64,000 bases of DNA from Hymenobacter sediminis (GCF_003231285.1 NZ_QKNS01000007.1:124001-188000); one strand, 5' to 3'; shown: positions 41,423 to 51,590, numbered from the stretch's first letter. The notes: generated by a model not told the origin, from the letters alone. A program made the numbers and translations.

Positions 41423-44400
41423 CTACAAGGAGAAGTTGACGCCGAACGTGAAGGTGCGCGCACTAGGATAAGGCAGATAGTCAATGCCAATAGAAGGCAC
41501 CTGATTAGCCCCCCGCTTCACCGTGTTGATTTCTGGGTCAAACCCATCGTAGTCGGTAATCACAAACAGGTTCTGCCCCGTCACGTACACCCGCGCTCCT
41601 TTCACAAAACTGCCCACGTTGCCAAACTCGTAGGAGAGCGTAACGTTGGACATTTTCAGGTAGTCGCCCTTCTCTAGGTAGCGCGTAGAAGCCGCCGATG
41701 GATTACCCGTTGCTTCCTTGATGGAGTTTTCAAAGGTGGAGAGGGCAATGTTTTTACCTGCCCCAATCTGGCCCACGTTGCCCACCGCGTTGAGGGTATT
41801 GTTGTAGATATACTGACCGAATACGCCGGTCATATTCGCAATCAGGGCCAACTTTCCGTAGCGGGCATTAGCACTCAAGCCTAGCAGCGTGCGCGGGTTA
41901 GGACTGCCAGAGTACGCAATGGGTCCGAAGGCATTGGACAGTCCTTGTTCGTTTAGGCCAGTGTACTGGGGTAGGAAGAAAGCGTTGATAGGGTATCCGT
42001 TGCGAATACTTTGCGACAGTGCTCCTGTAAGGCCCTGCCCATTGATGGCACCTGTGGGAATAGCCGCACCGGTTAAGTCTGACACTTCATTGCGAATGAA
42101 CGTGGCGTTGGCGTTAAAGCCTACCTCAACTTTGTCGTTGCGTACCAGCACGGTTCCTAGGTCCAGCTCTACCCCCTTGTTCACGATTTTACCGTCGAGG
42201 TTTTCCCAGCGGATGGCCGCGTTGGAGGGCCTAGGCTCGCCCGGGGTAGTCGGGAACAGCAGGTCGGTAGTGGTTTTGTAGAAGTAGTTGGCCGTGAACA
42301 GGAGGCGGTTGTCAAGGGCCCCTACGTCGATGCCGGCGTTGAACTGGGCATCCGACTGCCACTTCAGGTCGGCGTTTTCATCATTGAGCGGCGACTGAGC
42401 CCCGTTGTTGTCGAGGGTGTAGCGGAACTGAGCTGCACCCGCCGGAAACTCCTGGTTGCCCGTGCGGCCGTAGCCGGCCCGTAGCTTGAGCTGGGTAAGC
42501 TGCTCGGCCGGGAAGAAAGCCTCCCGGCTCAGGTCCCAGGCAATGGCAAAGGAGGGAAAGTAGCCTACCCGGTTATTGGGGCCGAACTTGCTGCTCTCAT
42601 CGCGGCGCAGGGTGCCGGTCAGCACGTAGCGGTCTTTGAAGTTGAGGATGGCGCGCCCAAACACCGACTGTAGCTGCGACGACGGATCAACGAACGAGGA
42701 GATGTTGCGGGCTCCAGTAGCCGAATACTGAATGTAGTTGGTGTAGTCGAGGCCAAACACCCCAAAGCCCCCTACCGCCGGGTTGCCAAACGCATTCGTG
42801 TTGGAGCCCGAGTTGGCAAACTTCGTGTACTCGTACCCCAGCAATGCGTTCAAACTCACGGCATCGGCCAAAGACTTGTTGAAGCTGAGTGTATGCGCAA
42901 TTTGCTGCGTCACTAGTTCATTGCCGCTGATGGCGGCGAAGCCTTTGTCAATCAGATCCGGAAAGTTGATAAGGCGCTGGTCGATGGAAGTGCGCCGCTG
43001 CCCCGTGTTATAGTTTACGCTCAACAGCGCCCGATATTCCAGCCAGTCGGTAAACTTGTAGTACGGCGCGATACTAGCCAAAACAGTGGTTACGCGGGAG
43101 TTGTCGTTGAAATACTCCTGGTTAGCCAGCGGATTCACCACGTCGCCGGCCTGCACGAACAGCGAGCCATCGGGGTTGCGCAGGGGTTGGGTTGGGTTCC
43201 ACTGCAAGGCCTGCCCGATGAGGCTGCCCCGGAAGCCGGCATCGGTCGTGATGGGGGCCAGCTGCTCCCGGAACTGGCTGGTGTTCAGGTTCACATCGAG
43301 CCCCAGCTTCTTACTTTGCAGAAACTGTAGGTTGGTGGAGAGGTTGGCGCTGTACTTCTTAAATCCGGTTTTGCGCACAATACCATCCTGATCGAGGTAC
43401 CCGAGTGAGATGCGATACCGGCCGGTTTCGCCACCGCCGCTCACGGCCAAGTTGTAGTTCTGCAAGTAGCCGGTGCGCAGGATTTCATCCAGGGCATCCA
43501 CATCACCACCTTTATCAGTGGAAGTCGGCACCCCGTAATAGGATATGGCCTCCCGGTACTGGCCGGCATCCAGAAAATCTGGCCGGCGCAACAGCCTTGA
43601 AAAGCCACCGGATACGCCCACCGTGAGCACCGGCGTGCCTAGTTGGCCTTTCTTGGTGGTGATGAGTACTACCCCATACGCCGCCCTCGAACCGTAAATA
43701 GCTGTAGCCGAGGCGTCTTTGAGAACGGTGAACGTCTCAATATCATCGGGGTTAAGAAAATTGAGCGGGTTACTATCGGCACCAGCACCAATATCGGTGG
43801 AGGCCACCAGCCCGGGCCGGGCCGAGCGCCCATCAAGCGGAACGCCATCCACCACGTACAGAGGCTGGCCAGTGCCGGTTACGGCTGAGTTGCCCCGAAT
43901 GCGAATGGTAGCTGGCCCGCCCGGCTGGCCGCTGTTGTTGCCTACTTGCACCCCCGACACGCGGCCTTGAATAAGTTGGTCGGGCGAGGTGAAAGTGCCT
44001 CGGTTGAAGTCTTTCTCCCCGATAACGGCCACGGCCCCGGTCACGTCATTTTTTTTCACAGTTCCGTACCCTACTACTACTACCTCTTCCAAGGCCTTGG
44101 CGTCGTCGCGGAGGGTAACCTGCAGCGAGGATTTGCCCGCAATGTCAACCCGCTGAGTAGTGAAGCCGACAAACGAGAAGGAAAGTGCCGTGGCGGTAGT
44201 AGGCACCTCCAGTTGAAAGGAGCCATCGGAGCCGGTGCTCGTTCCGACGGTTGAGCCGGGCACAATCACCGTTACGCCCGGCAGGCCTGCCCCCGTCGCA
44301 TCAACTACTTTGCCGGAAACTGCCCGCGTAGCTTGTGCCTGAGCCAGCAGGGGTAGCAGGCTCAGCATCACACTGGGGGCCAGTAACGCCAGCCGCCCGA

Positions 44401-44473
44401 GCTGGCTGCTACCTGTTGTAGCCCCTCCCAACTGCTTGTGGGAGGTATACCATTTGTACCCGTTTTTGCTCAT
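41423..44473 (-). CDS. susC: SusC/RagA-family TonB-dependent transporter
   Basis: A 1016-residue outer-membrane protein. After the signal peptide (SVMLSLLPLLAQAQ), a CarboxypepD_reg domain (about 50-125; VSGKVVDATGAGLPGVTVIV) leads to the plug start (EEVVVVGYGTVKKNDVTGAV) and the beta barrel, ending in TFTFGVNFSL with a terminal aromatic-type strand. It imports ligand captured by SusD using TonB energy. It starts a leftward operon divergent from the DUF6377 regulator. The gene symbol denotes the family. The ligand is probably an alpha-glucoside, judging by the GH37 and GH65 neighbours. Confidence 0.95.
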   Translation of the reverse strand: MSKNGYKWYTSHKQLGGATTGSSQLGRLALLAPSVMLSLLPLLAQAQATRAVSGKVVDATGAGLPGVTVIVPGSTVGTSTGSDGSFQLEVPTTATALSFSFVGFTTQRVDIAGKSSLQVTLRDDAKALEEVVVVGYGTVKKNDVTGAVAVIGEKDFNRGTFTSPDQLIQGRVSGVQVGNNSGQPGGPATIRIRGNSAVTGTGQPLYVVDGVPLDGRSARPGLVASTDIGAGADSNPLNFLNPDDIETFTVLKDASATAIYGSRAAYGVVLITTKKGQLGTPVLTVGVSGGFSRLLRRPDFLDAGQYREAISYYGVPTSTDKGGDVDALDEILRTGYLQNYNLAVSGGGETGRYRISLGYLDQDGIVRKTGFKKYSANLSTNLQFLQSKKLGLDVNLNTSQFREQLAPITTDAGFRGSLIGQALQWNPTQPLRNPDGSLFVQAGDVVNPLANQEYFNDNSRVTTVLASIAPYYKFTDWLEYRALLSVNYNTGQRRTSIDQRLINFPDLIDKGFAAISGNELVTQQIAHTLSFNKSLADAVSLNALLGYEYTKFANSGSNTNAFGNPAVGGFGVFGLDYTNYIQYSATGARNISSFVDPSSQLQSVFGRAILNFKDRYVLTGTLRRDESSKFGPNNRVGYFPSFAIAWDLSREAFFPAEQLTQLKLRAGYGRTGNQEFPAGAAQFRYTLDNNGAQSPLNDENADLKWQSDAQFNAGIDVGALDNRLLFTANYFYKTTTDLLFPTTPGEPRPSNAAIRWENLDGKIVNKGVELDLGTVLVRNDKVEVGFNANATFIRNEVSDLTGAAIPTGAINGQGLTGALSQSIRNGYPINAFFLPQYTGLNEQGLSNAFGPIAYSGSPNPRTLLGLSANARYGKLALIANMTGVFGQYIYNNTLNAVGNVGQIGAGKNIALSTFENSIKEATGNPSAASTRYLEKGDYLKMSNVTLSYEFGNVGSFVKGARVYVTGQNLFVITDYDGFDPEINTVKRGANQVPSIGIDYLPYPSARTFTFGVNFSL

Positions 44474-45430
44474 AAGTGAAAGAATAAAGTGGGAGGAAGT
44501 AGGTAAGAACTGGACCGCGTTGCCGTGGGATGCAGTGGTTTCTGGCTCGTGGCCGACAGTATTTGGTAATGGCCTAGGGTAGCCCTAGCGGCAAAAACTT
44601 ATTTATCTAACTAGGCTTGGTATTTCCCAAGGCTAAATCATTCACGCTCAACTTTTTCATAGTCACCCAGTATGTATTGCTGCTTAAGAACCTCCAGTCT
44701 GCTAAGACTGGGTGCTAATGGCTAGCGCTGGATTGTTATTGAGCTAGGGCTCGCCACTCAGGTGAGGACAGGAGGGCCACCAGTTAGGTGGCTGCTGTTT
44801 CTCACCGCAGTCCATTCTTCACGTTTGTTCAATCAGGGTCCTGGTAGCTGAAGCAGGTTTATTAGTGCTGAATTTCAGCGCTGTGGTCACTTGCAAACCC
44901 CTTATAGCCTACCCAAAACTTGGATCTGCTAAGATGTGGAGCAGAAAAATCGGGCTCAGTCAAGCTCCAGTTCCGCAATCGGTTGCAATAGGCGGTAGGG
45001 CGGTGTTTGGCAAATGAATCTGCTTCCCCCCCTTTCTGAAAATGTGTATCAACCAAATATCAAAATTCTCAATTCAAGCTTTATGATAAATACCTAATTA
45101 TCAAAATATTATATAACCACAACATCATCAAGAATATAATCATCTTGTTAGTGGTGTATTAGTCGTTTTCGTGTTAGTAGCTCGTTTAAGCATCAGCTAT
45201 TGCTCATTTTGAGTCGCTAGTTTACTGTCGAGCTGTATCGTTTTAGAAATCTATATGGCTGAGTTTTGTAACTTATCAAGACTATCCATAACTTCCTCGC
45301 GCCGAAGTATACTCCGCCCTCCCCTTACCCGACACCCTATAGCAATAGCAGCCCCGCGCCTTCTAATGGAAGACGTCGGCTACCCCGTACGAAGAACTGC
45401 GTCTTTCCCACCCGCCCGGCTTCTTGATCT
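44474..45430. other. large divergent regulatory region between susC and the DUF6377 gene
   Basis: About 950 bases with no supportable gene. It is AT-rich at 45040-45165, unlike its flanks. Open frames at 44862-45056 (minus) and 45255-45452 (plus) look non-coding. Promoters for both the Sus-type operon and its regulator should lie here; I could not place them. Confidence 0.55.
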
Positions 45431-47119
45431 ATGCTACCTCGCTGTGTTGTAAATAGTGTCCGGCTTATTATTCTCTGCGGCCTTGTACTGCGCGCGCTAA
45501 CCGGCTGGGCCAGCCCTAGTCAAACTGATAGCCTGCTCCGGGTACTCGATCAAACCCTGGTTCACCAAGCCAAGTATGACAAGCAGCGGCTCGACCGCTT
45601 GTTCATGCTTAAGTCGGAGCTGCGCGCAAATCAGGACAACGCGGCCGCCAGCTTCAACCTGGCTTTACGCATCTGCGATGAATACCAAGTATTTACCTAC
45701 GATTCAGCTTTTATATACAGCCTTAAACTCGGGACGCTGGCTCGGCGGCTCCAGAGCCCGGCCAAGCTGCAGATTGCCCGAACCAAACTAGCCTACACAC
45801 TGCGCTCAGGTGGCTTGTTTAAAGATGCTTTTGACACGCTCGAAAGCATTAATGTGCGGCTGCTGAGTCCTCGCTACAAGGCCGAGTTCTACGAAATCTA
45901 TAGCATTGTATGCATTGAGCTGGCCGAGTACGATCAGGACACTTACTACCAGCCTTACTACACGGCCAAATCCTACACCTACGCCGATACGGCAGCCCGA
46001 TTTAGCCGATCAGGCTCCTACGCACATCTAGCACAGCAGCTGTACCGAGCCAAGCAGCAAGACGACTTGCCAACAGGCCAGGCCATTTTTGCCCGGCTGC
46101 AGCGCCTACCCCTCTCTCCCCACCAGATAGCCGTCAACGCTAGTGCCCTGGCTAAGCTCTACGATGATGCCGGACAGCGCGAAAAGGCCCTGCAACTGAT
46201 GACGCTGGCGGCCATTAACGATATTAAATCGGCTACGAAGGAGGGAATTGCGCTTTTTAAGGTGGCGGATTACTGCTACCAGCGCGGCGACCTGCAACGG
46301 GCCTTCTGGTACATCGGCGAGGCCCGCAAAACAGCCAACTTCTACCAAGCCCGGCAGCGCCTGTTCCAAATTTCGCCGCTATCGACGCTAATAGACGGGC
46401 AGAAAATATCCATCGTGGAAAAGCAGCGTCAGCAGGCCAAGCAATCGGCCCTGGCTATTGGCGTGCTGGCTACGCTGCTGCTGGGCACGGCCTTTATCAT
46501 TTACTTTCAGCTGCGGCGGCTACAGGCTACCGGCCGCCTGCTGGCCCAAGCCAATCAGGAGCTGCACCAAAACAATGCGCAACTCCACATCCTCCACCAA
46601 AAAGAGCAAGAACTGAACGGCAAGCTTCGGGAGCTTAACCAAGGACTGAACTACGCCAACCACATCAAGGAAGAGTACATCGGCTACTACTTCAACAACA
46701 CCTCCCGCTATATTGATAAGCTGGAAGTCTTGCAGAAGAAACTAACTACCCTGCTCACAACCAAGCAGGTAGCGGCTGCCCAGCAGATGGTAAAAGACAT
46801 TGATATTAAATCGGAGCGCACGGCCTTGTTCAAGGGCTTCGACACGGCCTTTATTCACCTGTTTCCCAGCTTTGTAAGCGAGTTCAACGCCTTATTCACG
46901 GAGGCCGACCGAATTCAGCTGGCCGATGAGCATTTGCTTACCACGGAGCTGCGCATTTTCGCCCTAATCAGGCTAGGCATCAACGATAGTGAGCAAATCA
47001 GCCGTATTTTGGGCTATTCTATTCATACGGTGTACGCCTACAAAACTCGCGTCAAGAACCGTTCTTTCCTGCCCAACGAAGCCTTCGAGGCCCGGGTACT
47101 GGCCATTCAGGCTACCTAG
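45431..47119 (+). CDS. DUF6377-type membrane transcriptional regulator of the SusC/D locus
   Basis: A 562-residue regulator with a signal peptide (VRLIILCGLVLRALTGWAS), a periplasmic TPR-like helical sensor (about 28-330), one transmembrane helix (LAIGVLATLLLGTAFIIYFQ), a coiled coil (ATGRLLAQANQELHQNNAQL) and a cytoplasmic DUF6377 region. The end contains a LuxR-like helix-turn-helix (TTELRIFALIRLGINDSEQI, LGYSIHTVYAYKTRVKNR). Such proteins sit beside SusC/SusD pairs in Bacteroidota and are presumed to sense a periplasmic sugar and switch on the locus. It is divergent from susC and followed by GH65. Confidence 0.88.
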   Translation: MLPRCVVNSVRLIILCGLVLRALTGWASPSQTDSLLRVLDQTLVHQAKYDKQRLDRLFMLKSELRANQDNAAASFNLALRICDEYQVFTYDSAFIYSLKLGTLARRLQSPAKLQIARTKLAYTLRSGGLFKDAFDTLESINVRLLSPRYKAEFYEIYSIVCIELAEYDQDTYYQPYYTAKSYTYADTAARFSRSGSYAHLAQQLYRAKQQDDLPTGQAIFARLQRLPLSPHQIAVNASALAKLYDDAGQREKALQLMTLAAINDIKSATKEGIALFKVADYCYQRGDLQRAFWYIGEARKTANFYQARQRLFQISPLSTLIDGQKISIVEKQRQQAKQSALAIGVLATLLLGTAFIIYFQLRRLQATGRLLAQANQELHQNNAQLHILHQKEQELNGKLRELNQGLNYANHIKEEYIGYYFNNTSRYIDKLEVLQKKLTTLLTTKQVAAAQQMVKDIDIKSERTALFKGFDTAFIHLFPSFVSEFNALFTEADRIQLADEHLLTTELRIFALIRLGINDSEQISRILGYSIHTVYAYKTRVKNRSFLPNEAFEARVLAIQAT

Positions 47120-47217
47120 CTGGGTGCCATTTTGCCCGCGCGTTCAGCCCTAGCGAAGATGGGGCTGGCGGGCAACGGCGTGTCTCTTCCTATTCCTTCT
47201 TTCTACCCCCTCGCCCG

Positions 47218-49254
47218 TTGAAAATCCTGCTTTGTACCTGGCTGCTGCTCACCTGCTACCTCCCACTGGCGGCTCAAACCCCGGACCCCTGGCGGATTAC
47301 CGCCGACCGGATTGAGCCAAGCAACTACTACGGCGTCACGGTGGCTAACGGCATGCTGGGCATTGTATCGGCACCGGGGCCGTTTCAGGTGAAGAGCGTG
47401 GTGCTGGCCGGGGCCTACGACCAGTACGGGCGCGGGCGGGTGAGCAACTTTCTCAACAGCTTCAACCTGCTGAATATGTACCTGGAGGTGGATGGCCACC
47501 GCCTCGGCCCCCAGGATGCGCGCAACTTCCGCCAGCAGCTCGACATGCAGCGGGCTGCCCTAACCACTACCTTCGACTACGCCGACAAAGCCACCATCAG
47601 CTACACCTATTACGCCCTGCGCCACCTGCCCCACACGGTGTTGCTGGACGTGTCCATTACGGCCAAAAAGGACGTGGCCCTTACGGCAGCCAGTGTAATG
47701 GAAGCGCCCGACGCCCTGCGCGAGGTGCAGAACTACTACAACGAAATTGACCGGCCGCACACCACCTTGAGTTTGCTCACTTCATCGGCCCGGAGTCCTA
47801 CGGGCAAGCTGCTGCTTTGCGCCAGCACCAGCTTTCTGTTTGAGGAGCCGCACGGGCAGGGGCCGCGCATTATTCATGAGATGTGGGACAACAACATGCA
47901 CCTCATGAAATTCGGCAAGGCGCTGAAGGCGGGGCAGACCTACGCCTACGCCGTGGCGGGTTCCTCTATCACCTCGGCCCACCACCCCGACCCGCTGAAT
48001 GAGGCCGAGCGCCTGACCATTTTTGCCCGCCTGGAAGGCCGCCAGCGCCTGCTGGACTTCCATACCAAAGCCTGGCAGGAGCTATGGCAGAGCGACATTC
48101 AGATAACCGGCGACGCCCAGGCCCAGCAGGACGTGCACAGCATGCTCTACCACCTCTACAGCTTCTCGCGCGCCGGCACCGACTACTCCCCCTCGCCTAT
48201 GGGCCTTTCGGGCCTGGGCTACAACGGCCACGTATTCTGGGATACCGACGTATGGATGTTTCCGGTGCTGGCTGTGCTGCACCCGGAAATTGCGAAGTCG
48301 CTGGTGGAGTACCGGTTCAACCGCCTGGAGCTGGCCCGCCGCAACGCTTTTACTCACGGCTATAAGGGTGCCATGTACCCCTGGGAAAGTGCCGATACCG
48401 GCGTGGAGGAAACGCCCGTGTGGGCGCTGAGCGGGCCCTTTGAGCACCATATTTCCGCCTGCGTGGCCCTGGCTGCCTGGCAGTACTACTGCGTGACCCA
48501 GGACAAGGACTGGCTGCGCGAAAAAGGTTGGCCTATCCTGTCGGCTACCGCTGATTTCTGGGCTAGCCGGGTGGAGCGCAACGGCCCGGGCCACTACGAC
48601 ATTAAGAATGTGGTGGCGGCCGACGAGTGGGCCGAAAACGTGGATAACGACGCCTTCACTAACGCCGCGGCCCGTGTGAACCTGCAGAATGCCGCCGCCG
48701 CGGCCCGCCTACTAGGTCTGCGTGCCAACCCCGACTGGCAGCAGGTGGCCCAGAACATCCCCATCCTGCGCCTGCCCGACGGCGTAACCCAGGAGCACGC
48801 CAGCTACCGCGGCGAGGGAATCAAGCAAGGCGACGTGAACCTGCTGGCCTACCCCCTCGGCGTCATCACCGACCCCGCCCAGATTCGAAAGGACTTAGCT
48901 TACTACGAAACGCGCGTGCCGAACGAAGGCACCCCCGCCATGACCCAGGCCATCTTTGCTTTGCTCTACGCCCGCCTTGGCGACGGGGCCAAAGCCCGCC
49001 ACTTTTTCCAGGACGCCTACCAGCCCAATCTGCTCCCGCCCTTCCGCGTCATTGCCGAAACCAAAGGCGGCACCAACCCCTACTTTGCTACCGGCGCGGG
49101 CGGCGTGCTGCAAGCCGTGCTCATGGGCTTTGGCGGGCTCGATATTACGCCCACTGGCATCACGCAGCGCAAAACTACTTTGCCCACAGGTTGGCAATCG
49201 GTAAAGATTACCGGCGTAGGGACCCAGAAAAAAACTTATTCCGTGGGGCGTTGA
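47218..49254 (+). CDS. secreted GH65 glycosidase or phosphorylase
   Basis: A 678-residue exported protein starting at TTG (47218), with the signal peptide LLCTWLLLTCYLPLAA. The fold is GH65: an N-terminal beta sandwich (GVTVANGMLGIVSAPG, DQYGRGRVSNFLNSFNLLNM) and an (alpha/alpha)6 barrel with HVFWDTDVWMFPVLAVLHPE and VAADEWAENVDNDAFTNAAA. That glutamate matches the family's general acid. GH65 contains phosphorylases and hydrolases acting on trehalose, kojibiose, nigerose or maltose. A periplasmic location favours hydrolysis, perhaps a second trehalase type. A CTACCCC word lies nine bases before the start. It follows the regulator by 98 bases. Confidence 0.87.
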   Translation: MKILLCTWLLLTCYLPLAAQTPDPWRITADRIEPSNYYGVTVANGMLGIVSAPGPFQVKSVVLAGAYDQYGRGRVSNFLNSFNLLNMYLEVDGHRLGPQDARNFRQQLDMQRAALTTTFDYADKATISYTYYALRHLPHTVLLDVSITAKKDVALTAASVMEAPDALREVQNYYNEIDRPHTTLSLLTSSARSPTGKLLLCASTSFLFEEPHGQGPRIIHEMWDNNMHLMKFGKALKAGQTYAYAVAGSSITSAHHPDPLNEAERLTIFARLEGRQRLLDFHTKAWQELWQSDIQITGDAQAQQDVHSMLYHLYSFSRAGTDYSPSPMGLSGLGYNGHVFWDTDVWMFPVLAVLHPEIAKSLVEYRFNRLELARRNAFTHGYKGAMYPWESADTGVEETPVWALSGPFEHHISACVALAAWQYYCVTQDKDWLREKGWPILSATADFWASRVERNGPGHYDIKNVVAADEWAENVDNDAFTNAAARVNLQNAAAAARLLGLRANPDWQQVAQNIPILRLPDGVTQEHASYRGEGIKQGDVNLLAYPLGVITDPAQIRKDLAYYETRVPNEGTPAMTQAIFALLYARLGDGAKARHFFQDAYQPNLLPPFRVIAETKGGTNPYFATGAGGVLQAVLMGFGGLDITPTGITQRKTTLPTGWQSVKITGVGTQKKTYSVGR

Positions 49255-49298
49255 GGCAGCGAATTGCGCTAGTAGATGGCGTGCCTTTCACCCCTACC

Positions 49299-49820
49299 CT
49301 ACCCCTTCCTGCCTTGGGTAGCCAGAGCCTGGGGTACCGCTGCCAGCACCGCCCTACCCTGCCAGCGTGGCCAAACCCGCACCAGCCAAGCTGCACCCGG
49401 CAGCGCCACCGTAGCCGTAGACATGGCCGCCACTTCCCAAAACGACAGTCCCGGCACCCGCACCAGCACCTCTGCCACCAGCGCCACATATAGCTCCAGC
49501 ACCGATAAATACATAAACCCAGCGTGCAACTGCTGCCAAGAGCGAGCCGGTTTCCGCCGCAGTACCGGCACCATACCGGCCCCCAAGGTAAGGGCACTGA
49601 GCACAGCCGCTACGTGAAAGATGCCAAACCCATGAAACTGCCGATAGATACCAAAGCAGGTAACCAGCATGACCACCACGGCACCAATGTAGCCATAGCC
49701 CAAGCGCTTATGCAGCCGTCCGCTTTTAGGCCGTACCAGCACCGCAGTACCCAGAGCCAAGGAGGCCAAAGCTGCTAGCAGGTGCACCAGGCCCCAGGAA
49801 CTGTAAACAATACTGTGCAT
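49299..49820 (-). CDS. DUF2306 membrane protein
   Basis: A 173-residue inner-membrane protein with four or five helices (WGLVHLLAALASLALGTAVL, GYGYIGAVVVMLVTCFGIYR, FHVAAVLSALTLGAG). HLLAALASL, HKRLGYGYI and LHAGFMYLSVLELYVALVA fit the DUF2306 family, which has conserved histidines and a role that is not known. It converges on the GH65 gene with a 44-base gap and is probably transcribed alone. Confidence 0.8.
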   Translation of the reverse strand: MHSIVYSSWGLVHLLAALASLALGTAVLVRPKSGRLHKRLGYGYIGAVVVMLVTCFGIYRQFHGFGIFHVAAVLSALTLGAGMVPVLRRKPARSWQQLHAGFMYLSVLELYVALVAEVLVRVPGLSFWEVAAMSTATVALPGAAWLVRVWPRWQGRAVLAAVPQALATQGRKG

Positions 49821-50260
49821 GTCGTGCGTACTTTTCGGGCTGCTGACGGGCCTAATTGGGTACTAGGCAAAGTCGGGTCGGTCAGCGGTGCCTATCTGAA
49901 CAGTACGTACTCGTCAGTATATCGTTTTTAGAGCTGAGGGGTAGTGGGGCAGCAGACCTGCCAGGCAACGGGCAAAAGGTCGGTTATGGGGTCTTCTATC
50001 CCTACCCCCTTTGGCAGCCCGAAACCCACGTAGCCTATTCTGGGCTTGCGGACCAGTGGCAACACCCTACCCCCTACCCGCGGGCCAACCACTCAGACGA
50101 TGAGCGGGGGTAAGTAGGTAAGCCCCACAATGGGAAATAACTACTTTATTGGGATGAGCTTGCTTTGGTTGTGTATTATCTTGAGCTTATAGCACATTAC
50201 CAAAAAACCGGCCGCTGAATTGCTATGGGGGCGACGCGCCTCTACCTCTTGTTAAGTGCT
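49821..50260. other. intergenic region without a supportable gene
   Basis: About 440 bases with several CTACCCC or GGGGTAG words (for example near 49940, 50004 and 50067) and no clear promoter or hairpin. Confidence 0.4.
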
Positions 50261-51070
50261 ATGAATATTCTTCATCGTCATCATGTCTCCTTTTATGGAT
50301 CCGGGAGCCAGCCCATCGTTTTCTCCCACGGCTTTGGCACCGATCAACACGCTTGGCAGTACGTGGCACCGGCCTTTGCTGCCCGGCACCAGGTAGTCCT
50401 TTTTGATCTGGTAGGCGCTGGCTCCTCCGATAAAACGGCCTACGACTTCACACGCTACTCCACGCTGGAAGGCTACGCCGATGATTTAGTGGATCTGCTG
50501 CGGGCTCTACAGCGGCCCAAAGTGGTGTATGTGGGTCACTCAGTTAGCGGCATGATTGGGGTGCTGGCCGCCATCCGGGCCCCCGAGCTATTTGAGCGGC
50601 TAATCTTGCTGGCCGCTTCTCCATGCTACATCAACGACGGCGACTACCTGGGTGGCTTCGAGCCCGCTGACCTGGAGGAATTGCTCGGCTTTCTAGACCA
50701 AGACTATCGGGCCTGGTCGCATACGGTAGTACCCACGCTAGTAGGTGGCGACATGCGGCCGGAATTAGTGGATGAGGTATTAGCTAGCTTTACCCGGGTT
50801 GACCCGGCCATTGCCCGTCAGTTTGCCCGCGCGACCTTCCTCTCTGATTATCGCGCCCAGTTAAACCAACTCCAGGTTCCATCACTGATTATACAGTGTG
50901 CTGAAGACTCTGTGGCCCCCACCGAGGTAGGCCGCTATTTGCACGCCAACCTAGCTGGTAGTACCCTCGATATTCTGAACACCACCGGCCACTACCCCCA
51001 CCTCAACGCCTCCGTGGCTACTATTGCCTCCATGGAGCGCTACTTGCGCACTAGCCGTATAAGCGCTTAG
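50261..51070 (+). CDS. RsbQ-like alpha/beta hydrolase
   Basis: A 269-residue cytoplasmic hydrolase from the ATG at 50261. The catalytic triad is visible: Ser94 in VGHSVSGMIG, an Asp near CAEDSVAPT, and His244 in TGHYPHL. SHGFGTDQHAWQYVAPAF, VLFDLVGAGSSDKTAYDF and SPCYINDGDYLGGFEP match the RsbQ/DWARF14/KAI2 group, which binds small hydrophobic ligands. In Bacillus, RsbQ works with the phosphatase RsbP in energy-stress signalling. No RsbP-like gene is nearby, so the partner or ligand is unknown. It is followed by a strong terminator. Confidence 0.87.
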   Translation: MNILHRHHVSFYGSGSQPIVFSHGFGTDQHAWQYVAPAFAARHQVVLFDLVGAGSSDKTAYDFTRYSTLEGYADDLVDLLRALQRPKVVYVGHSVSGMIGVLAAIRAPELFERLILLAASPCYINDGDYLGGFEPADLEELLGFLDQDYRAWSHTVVPTLVGGDMRPELVDEVLASFTRVDPAIARQFARATFLSDYRAQLNQLQVPSLIIQCAEDSVAPTEVGRYLHANLAGSTLDILNTTGHYPHLNASVATIASMERYLRTSRISA

Positions 51071-51110
51071 GTCCCAGTACCAACCCGGCATCCTTGCCAC
51101 ACTACCATGC

Positions 51111-51143
51111 AACAAGCCCGACGGATGATCCGCCGGGCTTGTT
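51111..51143. terminator. bidirectional intrinsic terminator
   Basis: AACAAGCCCG and CGGGCTTGTT form a stem, with inner CGGA/TCCG pairing around TGA. It lies between the RsbQ-like gene and the convergent 51173-51445 gene. Confidence 0.85.
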
Positions 51144-51172
51144 CAGTTATAGCTGCCTCTGTTGAGCAAGCC

Positions 51173-51445
51173 TTACAGCGGTTCGTCGTTGCTGGTGTTG
51201 CTAGCGCCGGGGTCAGTGTCGCCGCCGGTATCAGATGCGGCAGTTGATGCCGTAGCATCAGTGGGCGTATCACTGGTGGTTTCGTTTTCCGTGGAGGACG
51301 TATCCTCTTCAGTTTCCGAAGGGGCGCTTTCGGGGCGCGGCAGGTTGGTGCCATCCACATCAGCGCTTTGGGTATCAGGAGTGCCTTTTGTGGGCAAGGT
51401 AGGTTCTGCCGGGTTGGGCTGCTTGGGGGTGTTTCGAGGGTCCAT
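51173..51445 (-). CDS. acidic low-complexity protein
   Basis: A 90-residue product with no predicted fold. It is rich in Pro, Thr, Ser, Asp and Glu (SETEEDTSSTENETTSDTPT) and has no signal peptide or membrane helix. Such disordered acidic proteins are common near start sites in Hymenobacter genomes; the function is unknown. A GGGGTAG word (CTACCCC on the coding strand) lies 3-9 bases upstream of its start. It converges on a good terminator, which supports transcription. Confidence 0.5.
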   Translation of the reverse strand: MDPRNTPKQPNPAEPTLPTKGTPDTQSADVDGTNLPRPESAPSETEEDTSSTENETTSDTPTDATASTAASDTGGDTDPGASNTSNDEPL

Positions 51446-51590
51446 GAGGGGTAGTATCTAGGGTTGCGGAGAGCCGCTCAGGAGGTAGCGGCTACTCGGC
51501 ATGTGTACGTTGAAGCTGAACCGTTGGATACTGCCAACCCTGTTGCTGGCCCCTGCGTTATACTGTCATTCACCATTCCCTTTGTCAATC

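Noticed and set aside
44862..45056. 64-codon minus-strand open frame in the susC regulatory region
   Set aside because: It has no signal, no domain and no terminator; it was considered as a transposase remnant but shows no motif.
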